Source: Chlorella sorokiniana (Eukaryota > Chlorophyta > Trebouxiophyceae > Chlorellales > Chlorellaceae). From it: 64,000 nucleotides of DNA. The position numbers and the translations under genes were made by a program. The stretch is taken from NCBI GenBank assembly GCA_025917655.1, contig CP084615.1, positions 496,001-560,000 of the forward strand. The letters run 5' to 3'. Under the pieces are notes generated by a model, which was not told the origin of the DNA, did not search any database, and saw only the letters and a list, made by a program, of their open reading frames with translations. Shown piece by piece: positions 49,724 to 62,500 of the stretch (positions are counted from its first letter, which is position 1; every line of letters starts with the position of its first letter).

Positions 49724-50378
49724 GGGTTTTAGCGCGGCGGATCGAATTGCGGTGCCTCCAGGTGCATGGCTGGGTGCCTGCTTGGAGGCGCACGTTCCGC
49801 TGCCGCAGCCCGCCTCGGCCTATGGAAACCAACCATTCACGTCACCGATTCAATGCAACGCATGCATGCAACTTGCCATTATCCCTCTTCTTCCCTTTTC
49901 CTGCCACTTTGGCCCTCCATACCCCCCAATGCAATCCAACGCTGTGCACGCCCATGCTGTCAGCTGGTGAGGCAGCACAACCAGAGGCGCTGCGCTGGAC
50001 AGACCAAACAGGGGTCTCGCTGCGTAGAGGTGTGTCACAGGTGTGAAGAGCCAAGGAGCAGCCGTTTCGCATGAGCGGAAAGATTGAGAGAGGGTGCTCG
50101 GGGTCAAGGTGCAGGAAGTGAGGGCAGGGGGCGGCAGCAGGGGCACATGAGTGTGCCCACGGTTGGCACAGGGAGCAGCGTGGGGCAGAGGGAAGTGCAT
50201 GAGGGGTGAGCAGTGAGCAGGGATGGGCCACATCGCGGTAGGCATCTCGCAGGAACGAGGGCAAGAAGTGCAAGGGGGTCAAGGTGGGGGGGTGTTGGGG
50301 GGGGGCCAAACAGGAGGAAGCGGCCTGCTGGGGCTGTGCGCTAAGCAGGGTGAGGGCCGCAGCTCCAGCCCAGCGTGC
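49724..50378. other. Convergent intergenic region
   Basis: About 655 bases between two stop codons; 3' UTRs. A G-run at 50286-50306 is the only marked feature. Confidence 0.5.
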
Positions 50379-53300
50379 TCAGGCGCTGACCAGGGCTGAC
50401 TTGGAGCGCTCCTCAAACGCACGCACGTGCCTCATGGCCGTCTCGCTGTCGCAGTACCGCAGGTGGCAGCTGCAGGGGGTTGGTCAAGGGACAGGACAGA
50501 CGGGGGCGAGCTCAGCCCAACATCAAGAAGGGTCAACTTGGGCCAGGTGGGCCCAGCCTTTCCTCCCTCGTGTCCCTAAGAGGTTCCGTCAGCAGCCTGT
50601 ATTTAGCAGCCAAGCGCCAGCAAAACAACAACGCCGCCAACCCATCCATGTGCAGCCCCCACAAGCTGCATCATTGCAAACGCTCCACCCTGTCACCCTG
50701 TCAACACACTACACAGCCGCAGCATGCGCGGCAGCAGCAAGCCCCGCGCTGCTGCCGCCCCGTCACCCACCGCGACACCACATCTTCAAACACCTCCAGC
50801 GCATAATCCAGGTCGGCCTTGGTGTGTGAGGCCGACACGCACACGCGCATGCGCGCCGTGAGCAGCGGCGTGGCCGGGAAGCCCACCACCACCACGGCCA
50901 CGCCGCGGTGCAGCATGTAGCGCGAGATGGCTGGGAGCTTCGCAGGGTTGAACAGCATGATGGGCTGCAAGGGGGTTGGGGTGATGGTGGTGTGTATGCG
51001 TGTGTCGTGGGGTGTGTAGGATGTTGGAGGGTGGGTTGGGAGGGCACCAATAAGGGGCACGGGAAGATGGGCAGGTCTCACAACACAGTAGGCAGGGGCT
51101 TGTCGGGCAGCTGCAGCGACCCACAGAAGGCTGGCAGCAGCGCCTGCGCTTCTCACAGAAACCCCTATCCACCGCATGCCTACGAGACCACAGAATTCCA
51201 ACCACCAACCACTGCCCACCACCGCCCCATGCACCCCCACCGGTCGCGCACAACCCTCTGAAGCAAGCAGCGAGCCAGGCCGAGCAGCGCAGCCCGGCGC
51301 CTGTGCAGCCCTCTGAACAAGCAGCGAGCCAGGCCGCGCAGCAACAGCCCACCATGACGGGCGAGTCCCAGTCCCCCAGCACGTTGTAGCCCAGCTCCAG
51401 CAGGCGCCGCCGCACGTAGTTGCTGTTGTCGCGCAGGCGGGCGATCTTGGCGGCGCCGCGCCCGACCCGTCGGCACCCTGGATGACGTGCAGCGCAGAGA
51501 TGACCATCTCCACAGCCTGGGGGGTAGGATTGTTACGGGTGGGTGAGGGGCGAAAGATGTGTGTGGGTTTTTAGTTTATTTTTGCTTTGTTTCCTTTGGG
51601 GGGGGGCGGCGGCGCGCGGAGCAGGGGGAGGCGGGGAGGTATTGGTGGGTGCCAGTGGGGGAGTGGACGGGTTCAAGCATGCCGAGCGCAGCATCTGTGC
51701 CCGTGAGACATGTTGTGAGGGCCAGGCAATGCGTGTACAGCATCCAGGGCTGTGCGCATGCCAGCCCCAAGCGTGCACACGGAGCAGGCAGGCACACGTG
51801 CAGGGTGCAGGGGCACCCACCGGCGGCGACATTGCGGTGGCGTAGAGGTGGGCGGGGCAGTGGCAGCGCAGGTACTGGATGAGCTGCGCGGAGCCGGCGA
51901 TGTAGCCGCCGCAGGAGCCGAAAGACTTGGTGAAGGTGCCCATCATGACGTCCACGTCGGCGGGGTCCACGCCCAGCTGCTCGCACACGCCGCGCCCGCC
52001 GGGGCCCAGCGCGCCGATCGAGTGCGCCTCGTCCAGGTACAGGTAGGCTGCGGCGGGTGCAGCGGCGCGCTTGAGCGGTGTGTCCAAGCGGTGCATTTGA
52101 GTGGTGCGTTTGAGCGGTGTGCACCAAGGCATCAACCTGATGAATGAAGCATCCACAGGCGCACAAAGCAGTGGACACACGCGTTGCAAAGGGCAAGCGT
52201 GACAGGGGAGTGGGGCGCAAGAACGGGCTGCGCCATGGCTGCCAGCCAACCCTTGCGCTGGAATGGCGGCGGGATCCCGTGCAGCAGCCTGCATGTCGCC
52301 CCAAGCATCCAGCTGGTGTTCCCCCCACCCCCCGCCACAGACGCAGCCCACCAACCCGCCCACACATACACGACCCACCTCTTACCCCCCTTCCCCCGCC
52401 CACCTTGTACTTCTTCTTGACCTCCACGATCTCCTTGAGGCGCGCCATCTCACCCTCCATCGAGTATATGCCCTCCACAATCACAATCTGGAGGGGGGCA
52501 GGGGAGGGGTCGACGCTAGGGGCGCCAGAAGAGAAGGCAAGGCGCAGCAAAAGCAGGCTGGCCGGGCGCTGAGGAGCAAGGCCCAGTTTGCGAGGGCAGG
52601 GCGCGGCAAGCGGCTGCCAGCGCTGCTGCCGGGCTCACAATCTTCTTCCAAGGCCGCCCGTGCGCGGCTGCCCCTCCGCCACCGCCAACCGCAGCACAGC
52701 CTCCAGGTGGGCGGGCTGGTTGTGGTCAAACACCTTGACCTTGGCGCCTGGCGGTACGCAAGGGGAAGGAGAGGGCGGCACAGGCGGCGGCGCGGTGAGA
52801 AACGCGCGGCTGCCAGGCGCCCGCTGTGCCCCTGGCTTGCAGCAACACAGCCCTCCCAAACACCTCTGCAATCTCATCTCCAGCACATGATCTGTTCGTC
52901 AGCAACAAGGTGGGCCCGACAGGCAGCCAGCAGCCGGCAACCAGAGCCCCAGGCTGCCGCCGCCGTCGCCCCCGCACCCGAGCCGCGCACGCCCGCCACG
53001 ATGGAGGCGTGGTTGAGGCGTCGCTGACGACCAGGGTGCCCTTGCCCGCCAGCAGGGGGATGAAGGCGGAGTTGGTGGCAAAGCCCATGCCGCACGTGAT
53101 GGCCGCCTCCTTGCCCTGTGGCGAGGGACAGCATGAGGTGAGGGGGTGTAGCGAGTGAGAGGGTGAGAGGGTGAGAAGGCATGAGGCGCAGGGGGTGGAG
53201 CGAGAGAGGGTGAGAGGGTGAGAAGGCATGAGGCACAGGGGGTGTAGCGAGTGAGAGGGTGAGAGAGTCAGACAGCGAGCGTGTATGTGGTGGTGGTGCA

Positions 53301-54472
53301 CATGTGTGCAGCAGAAGGTGATGGGGCGGCCAGCGCGGCGCGAGGTTGGCTGATGGCTGCGCGCGTGTGCTCACCCGCCTGCTTACGCGCGCTGCCCTCC
53401 GCCCCACACCCGCCCCACCCTCATCAGGGGCATGCGCTCCCCTTTAAACCCACCCCTTGATGGCCGCAGCTGCAGGCACCAGAGCGCAGCGCTGCATGCG
53501 GCCCACCCACCAGGAACTCTGCCACCAGGCGCTCCAGCTCCGCGTGGCGGGGGTGGTGCCGCCATCGGAGCGGGAGGCGGCCGCCGCCCAGCCCACGCCG
53601 TCCAGCACCCCCTCCACCCGCGGGGTGCAGTACTCGTCCTGCGCCGCAAACCCCAGGTAGTTGTAGGAGCCCAGGTTCAGGCAGCGCTGGCTGCTGCCCG
53701 TCAGCTTCAGCGGCCTGCACGGGAGGGCGGGGCGACGGTGCAGCAAAGACGTGAGCAGACGGTGCGGCCGGCGCTCCGAGACAGCTGTGTTCTGGAGCGG
53801 CGGCGATGCCTGCAGCGCAAGCGAGCATCAGGCAAGGGAAGGCTGGGCACTGAGTGCGCCGCCGCTCACTTCTGGCCGTCCACGGGGTTCGGTCCATGAC
53901 GTCGATCCAGGCGCCGGGGGCGGAGCAGATGGGGCGGTTGAAGGTGTCGTGGATGCGGTAGTACATGCGGCGGGTGTAAAAGTCCTGCGGTACAATGTAT
54001 ACGTACGGTTGACCGTATATGGTGCTGGCCTCCTAGATGCAGGCCAGGCCGCACAGCGATGCGCAACCGCGCACCCCGGAACCTGCAGCCCTCCTGCCCT
54101 CCCTGATGCAAGCAGCCGGCGCCGCCGCACCTCGTAATCCTGGCGGATGGGCGCGTAGCCCTCCTTCTGCTTCTTGGCGGCGCGGCCGCCCCAGATCTTC
54201 TTCCGGTAAAAGTCGCGCATGTGGCCAAACAGGAAGAGCACCAGCCACCTGCGCAGGGCGGGCAGCCAGATGGGCGGCGGTTGGCAGCACCAACCATGCT
54301 GTCAGGCGGCAGGCACGCGCAACCACTGCACAAGCACATGCTCCCAGGGCTGCGCCGGCGCTTCACGCCCAGCAAGCATGCTGCCGGAAGCCAGCAGCCG
54401 CGGCGCGCCTCACGATGCATAGGACGCCAGCGCCACAAAGAGCGGCGGCGTCAGGGTGCCTGTGCCCGCCAT
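50379..54472 (-). CDS. LCB2: Serine palmitoyltransferase subunit LCB2
   Basis: PLP-dependent catalytic subunit that condenses serine with palmitoyl-CoA, the first step of sphingolipid synthesis, on the ER. ATG at 54472 gives [20 protein letters not shown], spliced to [17 protein letters not shown], which forms the membrane helix. [30 protein letters not shown] and [14 protein letters not shown] then match plant LCB2. Further on are [75 protein letters not shown] (PLP lysine), [26 protein letters not shown] and [14 protein letters not shown]. The C-terminus ends [10 protein letters not shown], with stop at 50379. Introns are frequent and include a minisatellite (53131-53270) and a 55-base duplication (51254-51349). 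Base losses are visible near 53565 and 53890. Confidence 0.95.
51254..51349. repeat. 55-bp tandem duplication in an LCB2 intron
   Basis: Two copies starting with CCCTCTGAA at 51254 and 51309 share CAAGCAGCGAGCCAGGCCG and a GCAGC-rich end with few differences. It lies just 5' (in the gene's direction: downstream) of the exon encoding GDWDSPVM. Confidence 0.75.
53131..53270. repeat. 47-48-bp minisatellite, three copies, in an LCB2 intron
   Basis: Units begin GCATGAGG at 53131, 53179 and 53226. Each carries an AGGGGGTG(T/G)AGCGAG block and GTGAGAGGGTGAGA. The + strand is purine-rich, so the intron in the gene's sense is a pyrimidine-rich stretch. It lies between the exons encoding the LGSYNYLGF and GFATNSAF regions. 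Confidence 0.85.
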
Positions 54473-55115
54473 GCTGCCTGCCGCCTCGTGTCGTTCCCAC
54501 TATCTACAAACCTGCAATTGAAGGGCACACACGGTGCGACCCCTAACGGACAGAAAGGTGGTTACCAACCAGTATGTCGCCGCATGCGGCGCCGGCGGCT
54601 GACGTCAGGTGAGCGCAACCGCGCATTGCTGTCGCACGCAATGGATCCTGAACTGCAGCTTTTCGTCGAAGATGCCCAAAGCACACCTGCCAAAGCGTGC
54701 CGCGCCTTCAGGCGCTCACGCCGGCTGTAGACGCAATTGCCTCCTCTTCCACAGGGTGAACTCGTCGAATGCCTGGAGTCAAACTGGCTGCTGAGCAAGC
54801 CACAGCTTACCGCAGGCTAGGGAAAGGGAGTTTGAAGGCTGAGTTACAGGCCCCGGAGGCTGGAGCACGTGCTCGAGCAGTGTCTCTGTCCTCGCCCGTC
54901 CTTATTTACTGAGGCAGAGCTTCGATCGCGTCATAATGTTGTTGCCACCAGAACCTCAGCACGCATCGCATGCGATCCGTCGTTTGGACGCCATCCCCGC
55001 GACAATGGCAATATCGTGCATTGCACTTGACGCCTTTGTCGACCAATTATCTCTTTCAAATGTCACTCACACCAATGCCCCGATTTCCACGACAATAAGA
55101 CTCTCAGCGCACGAC
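54473..55115. promoter_or_regulatory. Divergent intergenic region, LCB2 / OTU protease
   Basis: About 640 bases between opposite starts, locally AT-richer (54900-55080). Both promoters should be here; no motif called. Confidence 0.45.
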
Positions 55116-57370
55116 ATGGGCAAGGGAAAGCAGCACGGTGGCTCCAAGAAGCAGCAGAAGCAACGTGATAAGCAGGGCGCTCCAGCAAGGGTTGACTCCC
55201 AGCCCGAGCGGCAGCAGAAGGGCGGCAAGCAGGTCTGCCGCCGCTCCCTTGTCGCCTCCTCTCTTCAAAGTGGCCGACAGGCAGCCACTGCAAAGCAAGC
55301 CTTTGCCACCGCACAACCAAATTGCATCATTGTTTGTCCCGCCCGCAGCGCCGGCGCAACCGCGAGCACCACTACAGCGGCGATGAGCTGGAGCGTGAGC
55401 TGGCGCCGCTGGGCCTGCGCATCAAGGCGATCGAGGCCGACGGCAACTGCTTCTACCGCTCCGTCCTGGATCAGCTGCAGGTGTGTGAGGGGAATGGGAT
55501 GAAGGGCGGCCCGGCGTAGGGCGTCCGTGACTGATGGCGGAGGCAGCCGTGGGGGCGTTTGCAGCTGCGCTGAACCGCCCGTACCGCCCGTACCGGCCGC
55601 AGGGTGATGGCGGCGACCACCACAAGCTGCGGCAGCAGGTGATGGACTTCATCGAGGAGCGGGAGGAGGAGTACCGCTTCTTTATGTGAACGAACCGCCG
55701 CCGCCGCCGGTGCATGCGCCATGCTGCCGCGCTGCACAGATGTTTGTTGCCGCGAGGCTGCACCTGCCGCATGTGTTTGCACCTGATTTCCCTTTTCTGA
55801 TTTCCTGCCTGTCGCTCGCAGAGAGGACGACGAGCCATTTGACAAGGTGAGACCCTTCCAGCCTGTGTGGGTCTGGGTGAAGCCAGCTGGCAGCTTCACC
55901 TCTAGCACAACACACGGTTGGGAAGTTGCCTCGCTTCTAACGCACCTCCTTCCTCTCACCTTCCGCGTTACCAGTACGTCAAGCGCATGCGCAAGGAGGG
56001 CGCGTGGGCGGGTCACCTGGAGCTGCAGGCCGCCTCCCTCTGCTTGCGCCGCAACATCGCTGTGTACCAGGCGGGCCAGCCGGTGTGGCACATCGCCAAC
56101 TTTGGGCAGGTGGGGGCGCCCGGGTGACTGTCTGATGGGGTTTGGGGTTGAGGGCTCGTGGGGAGGGGGAAAAGGGGGGGAGGGGGGCACTTTCTTCCGC
56201 ATGGGAAAGGGCCTCGGAGAAGGGAGGACGCAGCGGGGCTTCCAATGGCGGGTAGCCTGAGGGGCGCTTGCAGAGGTGTCCAGGGTTCCGGGGCCTTCTT
56301 GGGTGCACTCCACGCTGCAGGTCACGGGTGCGCAGCCGACAGCCCGCAGCAGGGGCTCAGCGTGTGCTGCTTGCACATCCGCACCCGTTCCTGCACCGGT
56401 GGCCGACTCCTCTTTCTGCCTCCTGCGTGCCCGCAGGATGCTCCCGTGCTGCACATATCCTACCATGATGGCATGCACTACAACTCAGTGCGCTGCGCAG
56501 ACGACTACGGCAGCGGCCCGCCGCAGCCTGTGCGCGTGGCGGTGGCCGCCGCCGCAGACCCGGCAGCGCTGGCGGCAGCGGCGCGTCGGTTTGGGCAGAG
56601 CGAGGTGGATCAAGTGGTGGCGGGCACAGGGTGTGCCGACAGTGAGCGTGTGTCTCGCGTGCTCAGTCAGTGCGGTGGCAGCGTCGACCAGGCGATTGAG
56701 CAGCTGATTGAGGAGCTGGGCCGGGAGGGGATGGCAGCGCGGACGCCGCGGAAGCAGGCGGGGGGCAGCCGCAGGCAGCAGGTCAGCCTGAGGACGCAGA
56801 GCAGCAGCAGCAGCAGCAGGTAGCAAGCGTGCCACAGCAAGCGGCAGCCTCGCGGCCAGGACCGGAGGAGCAGCAGCAGCACGAGCCTGGCCGCGGCGGT
56901 CAGCAGCCTGCACTGGCAGCACAGGCGCCGCTCAGCTGCCAGGTCAGGCTGGAGCTGCGGCCGCTGCCTTGCGACCCCGGCAGCATGGCTGTTCTTCTCC
57001 ATGCACCCGCAGCAGATGCCCCACTCCTCCAGCAGCCAGCAGAGCCAGCAGGCGTGCAGCAGCGTGGGGCAGCGGCTCAGCTGCCAGAGGATCCAGGAGG
57101 AGCTGCCGCTCTGCAGCAGCGTCGGGCGCCAAGCGCAGCAGCGGCAAGAAGGGCGTGCGGGTGAAGGAAGCAAAGGTGGCGGGACGCAACCAGCGCTGTC
57201 CCTGCGGATCGACCAGGAAGTACAAAAACTGCTGCGGCGTGTTGCGTGGGGAGCGCGGTGCCACGGCGGTGGGTGGAACAGCAGGCGGCGGTGCAGCGGG
57301 CGACGAGGTGGGAGGTCCGCGAGTCGATGATGCGGCTGTCGTCAAGCAGCTGCAAGTGCTTCACATTTGA
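55116..57370 (+). CDS. OTU-family deubiquitinase with UBA-like and SEC-C motifs
   Basis: Cysteine protease of the OTU superfamily that removes ubiquitin. ATG at 55116 starts a Lys/Gln-rich leader (MGKGKQHGGSKKQQKQRDKQ), exon 1 ending at 55232. Exon 2 (55349-55480) has RRRNREHHYSGDELERELAP and EADGNCFYRSV, with the catalytic Asp/Cys. Then come HHKLRQQVMDFIEEREEEYR, EDDEPFDKYVKRMRKEGAWA, ASLCLRRNIAVYQ and HISYHDGMHYNSV, with the catalytic His. A UBA-like helix set (SRVLSQCGGSVDQAIEQLIE) follows, then Gln/Ala-rich linkers and a SEC-C zinc motif, NQRCPCGSTRKYKNCCG, near 57187-57240. The stop is at 57370. The order OTU-UBA-SEC-C is that of a plant OTU subgroup. The linker changes frame at least twice (about 56815-57130), by base loss or unrecognised introns. 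Confidence 0.88.
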
Positions 57371-57593
57371 TTGGCTGAAGCACAGTATACCTAGCATAGG
57401 ATTCAGCTGGCAACCTGTTCCGTGTGAGCACAGTGGACTGGGGCTTTTGATCAAAGTCGCAGCGCACGCAGCACACCGCCTGCCTCGAGGGCCTCATTTG
57501 AACTGAAACTCGCTGCCGGTATATCTCACCCGCGGCCTTTCCGCCTCATTCCATCGCGCCCATTTTGCGGAGCTTGCACAGCTGCAGCACGCC

Positions 57594-58717
57594 ATGCCGC
57601 GAACTCAGTTCACCACGGCGCCGATTACTTCTGTGGCGGGCCTGCGCGGTGTATGGGCGTCCATCGACACTTGCACCGCACGTGGCAACCCCTCAGGCGC
57701 GGTATTCCAGCTCGTAGCCGCCTCCCGAGCAGCTCCTGAGCTAGGACTTGGCGGCGGCACCGCTGGTAAGCCCTCACCACCAGTTCAATATTCAAATCGC
57801 CGCCTGTTTGATTTTGACGAGTCGTGCTGGCCCTCATTCGAGCTCATTCGTCCTGGACCGGCCTCCTTCGCTGTGCAGCAAGAGACTGGGCAGCCAGCGC
57901 TGGTGGCATCTGTGCGACAGCGGCCAAGTTCCCGCGGTGAGCCCTCCCTGCAGGCCCGCTGCTGGCTCCCCCTGCTTTGTTCCTCCTGAACTTTCGCAAA
58001 CAGCCGAACGCTGCAGAATGCCTGTCGTTTGTGCTCCGCCCCTGCAGGCCCTGTTCGATAAGTGGTGCGCAGTGCTGCAGCGGGAAGCCTGGCGGCTGCC
58101 CTACAACTCGGAGAACTGGCAAACGGTTCTGGAAGGTGAGGCTTGGCCGGCACATGCGACAGGCCCAGCCGAGCGGCGCTGCTGGTTGGCAGGCCCCACG
58201 CTCTTTCTTTGTCGACCACCCGCTCCGCCCGCAAGCTCCCCCTCCATGCTTATTGCGCCCCGCAGTCCTGCAAGACACCGAGCAGCAGCTGATGGCGGCC
58301 GGGCTGGACTGCGGCAGCGGCGCGAAGCAGTCGCAGCAGCTGGTGGCGGCACACCTGGCGGCCTGCAGCGCCGCCGCCGCCTCACAGCAGCAGGCAGAGC
58401 AGGGCGACGCCTTCCTCCAGCAGGAGCCAGAGCCAGTCGCTGCGCACGCCTCGTCCTTCCCCCAGCCACGTGATCCGCAGCAGACGGGACGCAGCAAGCG
58501 ACGCGCGGCGCTGGCCGCCCAGGCCGCCTTTGCCGCTGTCGGCGGCGACGACGATGACTCCAGCCTGCTGCTGCAGGACCAAGAAAACGTGCTGCAGGTG
58601 CTGCAGTCGCCACAGGCAGCAAAGATCTACGGCGGAGCAGCCCCCAGCCTGGATGCCAAGCAGGCCCTGCAGCCGCAGGGGCAGCCCCTGAGCAGCACCA
58701 AGAGGCACCGCCACTGA
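57594..58717 (+). CDS. Unknown protein with acidic and basic C-terminal region
   Basis: I do not recognise the family. ATG at 57594 (MPRTQFTTAPITSVAGLRGV, WASIDTCTARGNPSGAVFQL); exon 1 runs to about 57937 and includes RRLFDFDESCWPSFELIRPG. The second exon (about 58048-58134) has ALFDKWCAVLQREAWRLPYN and SENWQTVLE. The third starts near 58266 with VLQDTEQQLMAAGLDCGSG and continues through Ala/Gln-rich sequence, the basic GRSKRRAALAAQ and acidic GGDDDDSS, to STKRHRH at 58717. Splice sites (GTGAGC/GCAG, GTGAGG/GCAG) are clean and keep frame with no base loss. The basic clusters suggest a nuclear protein; nothing indicates an enzyme. Confidence 0.65.
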
Positions 58718-59565
58718 TCCACCCACCCCGCACACCACCTGCCCCTGTGCATACACACCACCCGCCCCCAGCCGGACTGGTTCCTGCGTTGCTTGTGTGC
58801 ACTTGGTTCGTAAGTTGCCAGCTTCCTTTACAGGAGAAGGTTTGGTGGGCAATGAAAGGGGCACGTCTGAGGGAAGGGGGACGGTGAGGAGCTGGTCAGC
58901 TGGGGGGACGAGGGAGCAAGCGGCCAGGACGAAAAATTGCTGCTGCGGACTCGATTGTTGGCGAGGTGCGCGAAACATCAGGCTGAAGTGATTTAAACAG
59001 GCGGGAAAAAGGAGTGGGGCGTGGTGTTGCCCAGCGTTGCTACAAGTGAAGAGCAAGAGACAGGCAGGGGTGGGGGCGGACAGGGGGCGCAGCGGCGACG
59101 CCTGGCTGCCATTGCTGGCGGAAAGGCGTGCCTGCCGCGCCGGGCAGGTGGGGATCGGGCGATTTTATGGCACAGGGAAGAGGCACCCGCCATGGCGGCG
59201 GGAGGCCCTCAAGGGGCACCTAAAGGGAAGAAAGTGGAAATGCTTGTCAATAATTCACACTGCAAGGCCGTCTATGATCGATGCCGGTGGCGCAGCGCCG
59301 CACGCGAGCAACGGCTCGCGCCGCCAAAGGCGCAGCTGCGGCGCTGTAAAAAGGGTTGCAGCGAAGGTGCCGGCCCGCCAAATCCGAGCGGCGGCCACGG
59401 CGGGGGAGTAGGCAGAAGTAGGCAACACTTCTCAGCAACAAACGAACAAACACGGGTGGGATCATTAGTTAGGAGGGGGAGGTGAGGCTATCGCAGCGGG
59501 CTGCGGCGGCGGCACGGCCGTGGCTGTGCCGCCCACGCCGCCTGCATTCGGTCATCAGATCCGGC
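58718..59565. other. Convergent intergenic region
   Basis: About 850 bases between a + stop and a - stop. Open frames here are short and featureless. The true 3' limit of the PI4K-like gene may be slightly further right than 59566. Confidence 0.45.
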
Positions 59566-62500
59566 TCAAAACCAAAGAAACCAGGTATCCCCGCACAGAG
59601 GGTACAAGCACGCGGGCTGAGGCCAGCGCCGCACGGTCTGCCGGGCGCCCAACGGGGAGAGTGTGGGGGCGGCAAGGGCAGGGGGACTATGGTAAACGAA
59701 GGGGGAGGGGAGAGGGACACAGCAAAGGGGAGGGCAGTGAAAGCGCGAGCCAACGCTGGGGGGTTGGAGGGTGACCCAGTGAGGGGACGTGGGGCGAAGG
59801 GGGCCCAGGGGCGGCGCATGCCCGCTGCAGGCGCCAGCGCGGCGCTCAGAAGCGGGGGCAGGACATGAGGGGGCGGTCTTGGAGGGGGCGCCCTGCCTCC
59901 AGGCGCCCTCGCGCAGCTTGCGCGCCACCTGGCGCCGCACGCTGTCCATGAAACGCTCCCACTGCTCCTCGCTGAGGTCGCGGAACACGGCCAGCGCAGA
60001 CATGGAGGGCGCCGCCGGCGCGCGACTCCACCAGCGGCGGGTAGTTCTGGGCCGTCAGCTTGAGCAGGCGCGAGCCCACGGCCAGCTTGCGGCGGGAGCG
60101 GGTCTTGCGGCCCGCGCGCCGCGCAGCGTCGCCGCTGCCGCCGCCCGGTGGAGGCGACGGCGGAGCCGGAGGGCGCAAAGGAGGTGGCGCCGCGGAAGGC
60201 GGAGGCCGCGGCGCCGCCCATCGAGCCGCCGGTGCTCATGGCGCCGCTGCCAGCGTGGTGCAGTGTCAAGGAGTCGAAGGAGGCTGGCAGGGAGTCCTCG
60301 CCGGGCGCCACCGGCGAGATGAAGTGCACGGGGAGGCCGCCGGTGGTGGGGGTGACGGGGCGGCGCTGCCCGCCTTGCCCGCCTCCGCGGCGAAGCGGGA
60401 GGGCGGCAGGCGCACGGCCATGGCGTCGGGGAGCGCGAGCGGGCGGGGTGCGGCTGCCGCCATCCTCGTCCATGCTGCGGAGGGAGAGCCGGAGGGAGGG
60501 GGGCTTTGCGTCAGCTCAGGTGCAGCTCAGGTGCTTAGGCAGCGCAGAGCACTGGGCAGCACAAGGCCGCCGGGGCGCTCGGCAGGCTGCACTCGCGGAC
60601 CGCCACCCGATGCGGAGCAGAGGTGAGCTGCAGCGCACCATATGCTGGCCCCCTTCCTTCTGCCCACCTGAACAGCGCATCCTCCAGGCGGCTGGCCTCG
60701 GAGCCGGAGACGCCCAGCGACAGCGACATCTTGAAGGCGGTGGTGTCAGAGGCGGCGCCCGAGGAGGTGGGCGACACCGCATCCAGCGGCCCGCACTCCT
60801 CCTCCACGCTCAGCATCGCCACCACGTTGGCCTCGTCTGCAGTGCAGCGGTTGAGAGGGCAGGAATGAGGCAGCGGAGCAGCGCAGGGCGCAAGCGGGAC
60901 AGCCAGCCTGCTCGCTGCTTGCCGGAGAAGCCGAACAAGCCAACTTCCGCAACATACACAAGAACCGCAGGGTGCTGGAAAGGAGCGCCGCAGCGGGCCC
61001 CGCTCACCCTCCGACTCTTCGACCAGCAGCAGGCCCTCGCCCTCCGCCTCCTCGATGTCTGAGTCGGTGATGTCGTCCCACCTCGGCGCGCGCGTTGAAG
61101 CAGATGCGCTCCAGCTCCGACGGCTCCTCCTCCATGCCGATCAGCGGCCGCGTGGCCACGCCCGCAATCTCGGCGAGGGTGAGGCCCGCGGCTGCGCAGG
61201 CCTGCAGCAGCGAGGTGCACACCTCCAGCACGCGCAGGCTCTCCACGCGCAGGCTGGGCACCTCCTGGCGCAGCATCTCCACGTCCGCCTTGGCGTCCAG
61301 GGCGGCAATGTAGTCGAGCTCCTCGCGCCCAAAGGGCAGCATGGCCTGGGGCCAGTGCTGCCACTCAAAGTACGGCGGCTCCAGCGCCTCGGGCAGCGCA
61401 AAGCCGTGGTCGATGGGCACCAGCTCGTACTGCTGCATGTCCAGCAGCGCGGCGCCGTCGAGGCGCGCCGCCGAGGGCGACGAGCGCGGGCGCCGCACCA
61501 GCATGTTGCCCGCGTGGCGGTCGGTGTTGAACAGGCGCAGGTCCAGGATGCCGATGCGCTGCACGTCGCGCACGCTGCAGGCCAGAAGCAGGGGGAGAGG
61601 GGGGCGTGAGGAAAACGGTGGGAGGGCACCAGAAGAGGGGTATGGGAGGAGGCAAGGCTTGTCACGGGCACGGACTCCCTGCAAGGCAGCCAGCTAATGC
61701 ACGGCTGCCGGCTGACGCTTCCCGGCAAGCAGCGCTTCCGTGCCGCGCCGCACCTGAAGCGCGAGGCGCCCATCTCCGAGGTGTCGCAGTCGTGGGGCAC
61801 AAACTGCTGGAGGGAGCCGAGCTTGGCGGGGGCACGCCGGGCGGAGCGCCGCCGCCGCCCCGCACGTGGAAGGCCGGGTGCGTCATGCGCACCATCACGG
61901 TGTGCGGCACGCGCGCAAAGCGGTCGTGGTCCAGCAGGTAGGCGGCGACCTCGCGGGCGGCGGCCCCCCCACGCGCACGGTGGGCTTCAGGCCGGGCTCG
62001 CCCAGCTGGCGCCCCACAAAGCCCTTGGGGTTGTTGGGCGCCAGCGGCTCCTCGTCGCACGGCTTCATGATGGCGATCTTCTGCCCCGCCTCGTTGGCGA
62101 AGAAGTAGGTGCCGCCCAGGCCTCGCTGGCAGCCTCCGGCTCCTGTGTTGAAGAGGAGGGGGGCATGGGGGCAGACACGTCAGCAGGCAGGCGTGCCATG
62201 GGGCAGGAGGGGGCAGGGACGAACCGGGGCCGTCAAGCGTGTATAGAAGCCATTCTGTCAACCCTAAGCCGCACAGGCAAGGGCGGCCACCAGCCTGCCC
62301 ACCTGGAGGGCCTTGAGGCCGCGCACGACGCCCTTCATCATGCGCTTCACGCCTGGAGTGAGGTGGGCGTGCTCCGCGGGCTCCAGGCAAGCCGCGGCAG
62401 CGACGTCGCCAGCAGCCGCGAGCTGCGGCACCGCCGCGCAGGGCGGAGCGAAGCTGAGCAGGCCGCGCGCGCCGCCATCCTCCCGCCGGTAGGGAGAGGA

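Noticed and set aside
53131-53270. Regular spaced repeats as a CRISPR-like array
   Set aside because: The copies are contiguous with no unique spacers, in an intron of a eukaryotic gene; it is a minisatellite.
58718-59565. A further gene between the unknown protein and the PI4K-like gene
   Set aside because: Frames are short, share no splice signals and resemble nothing known.
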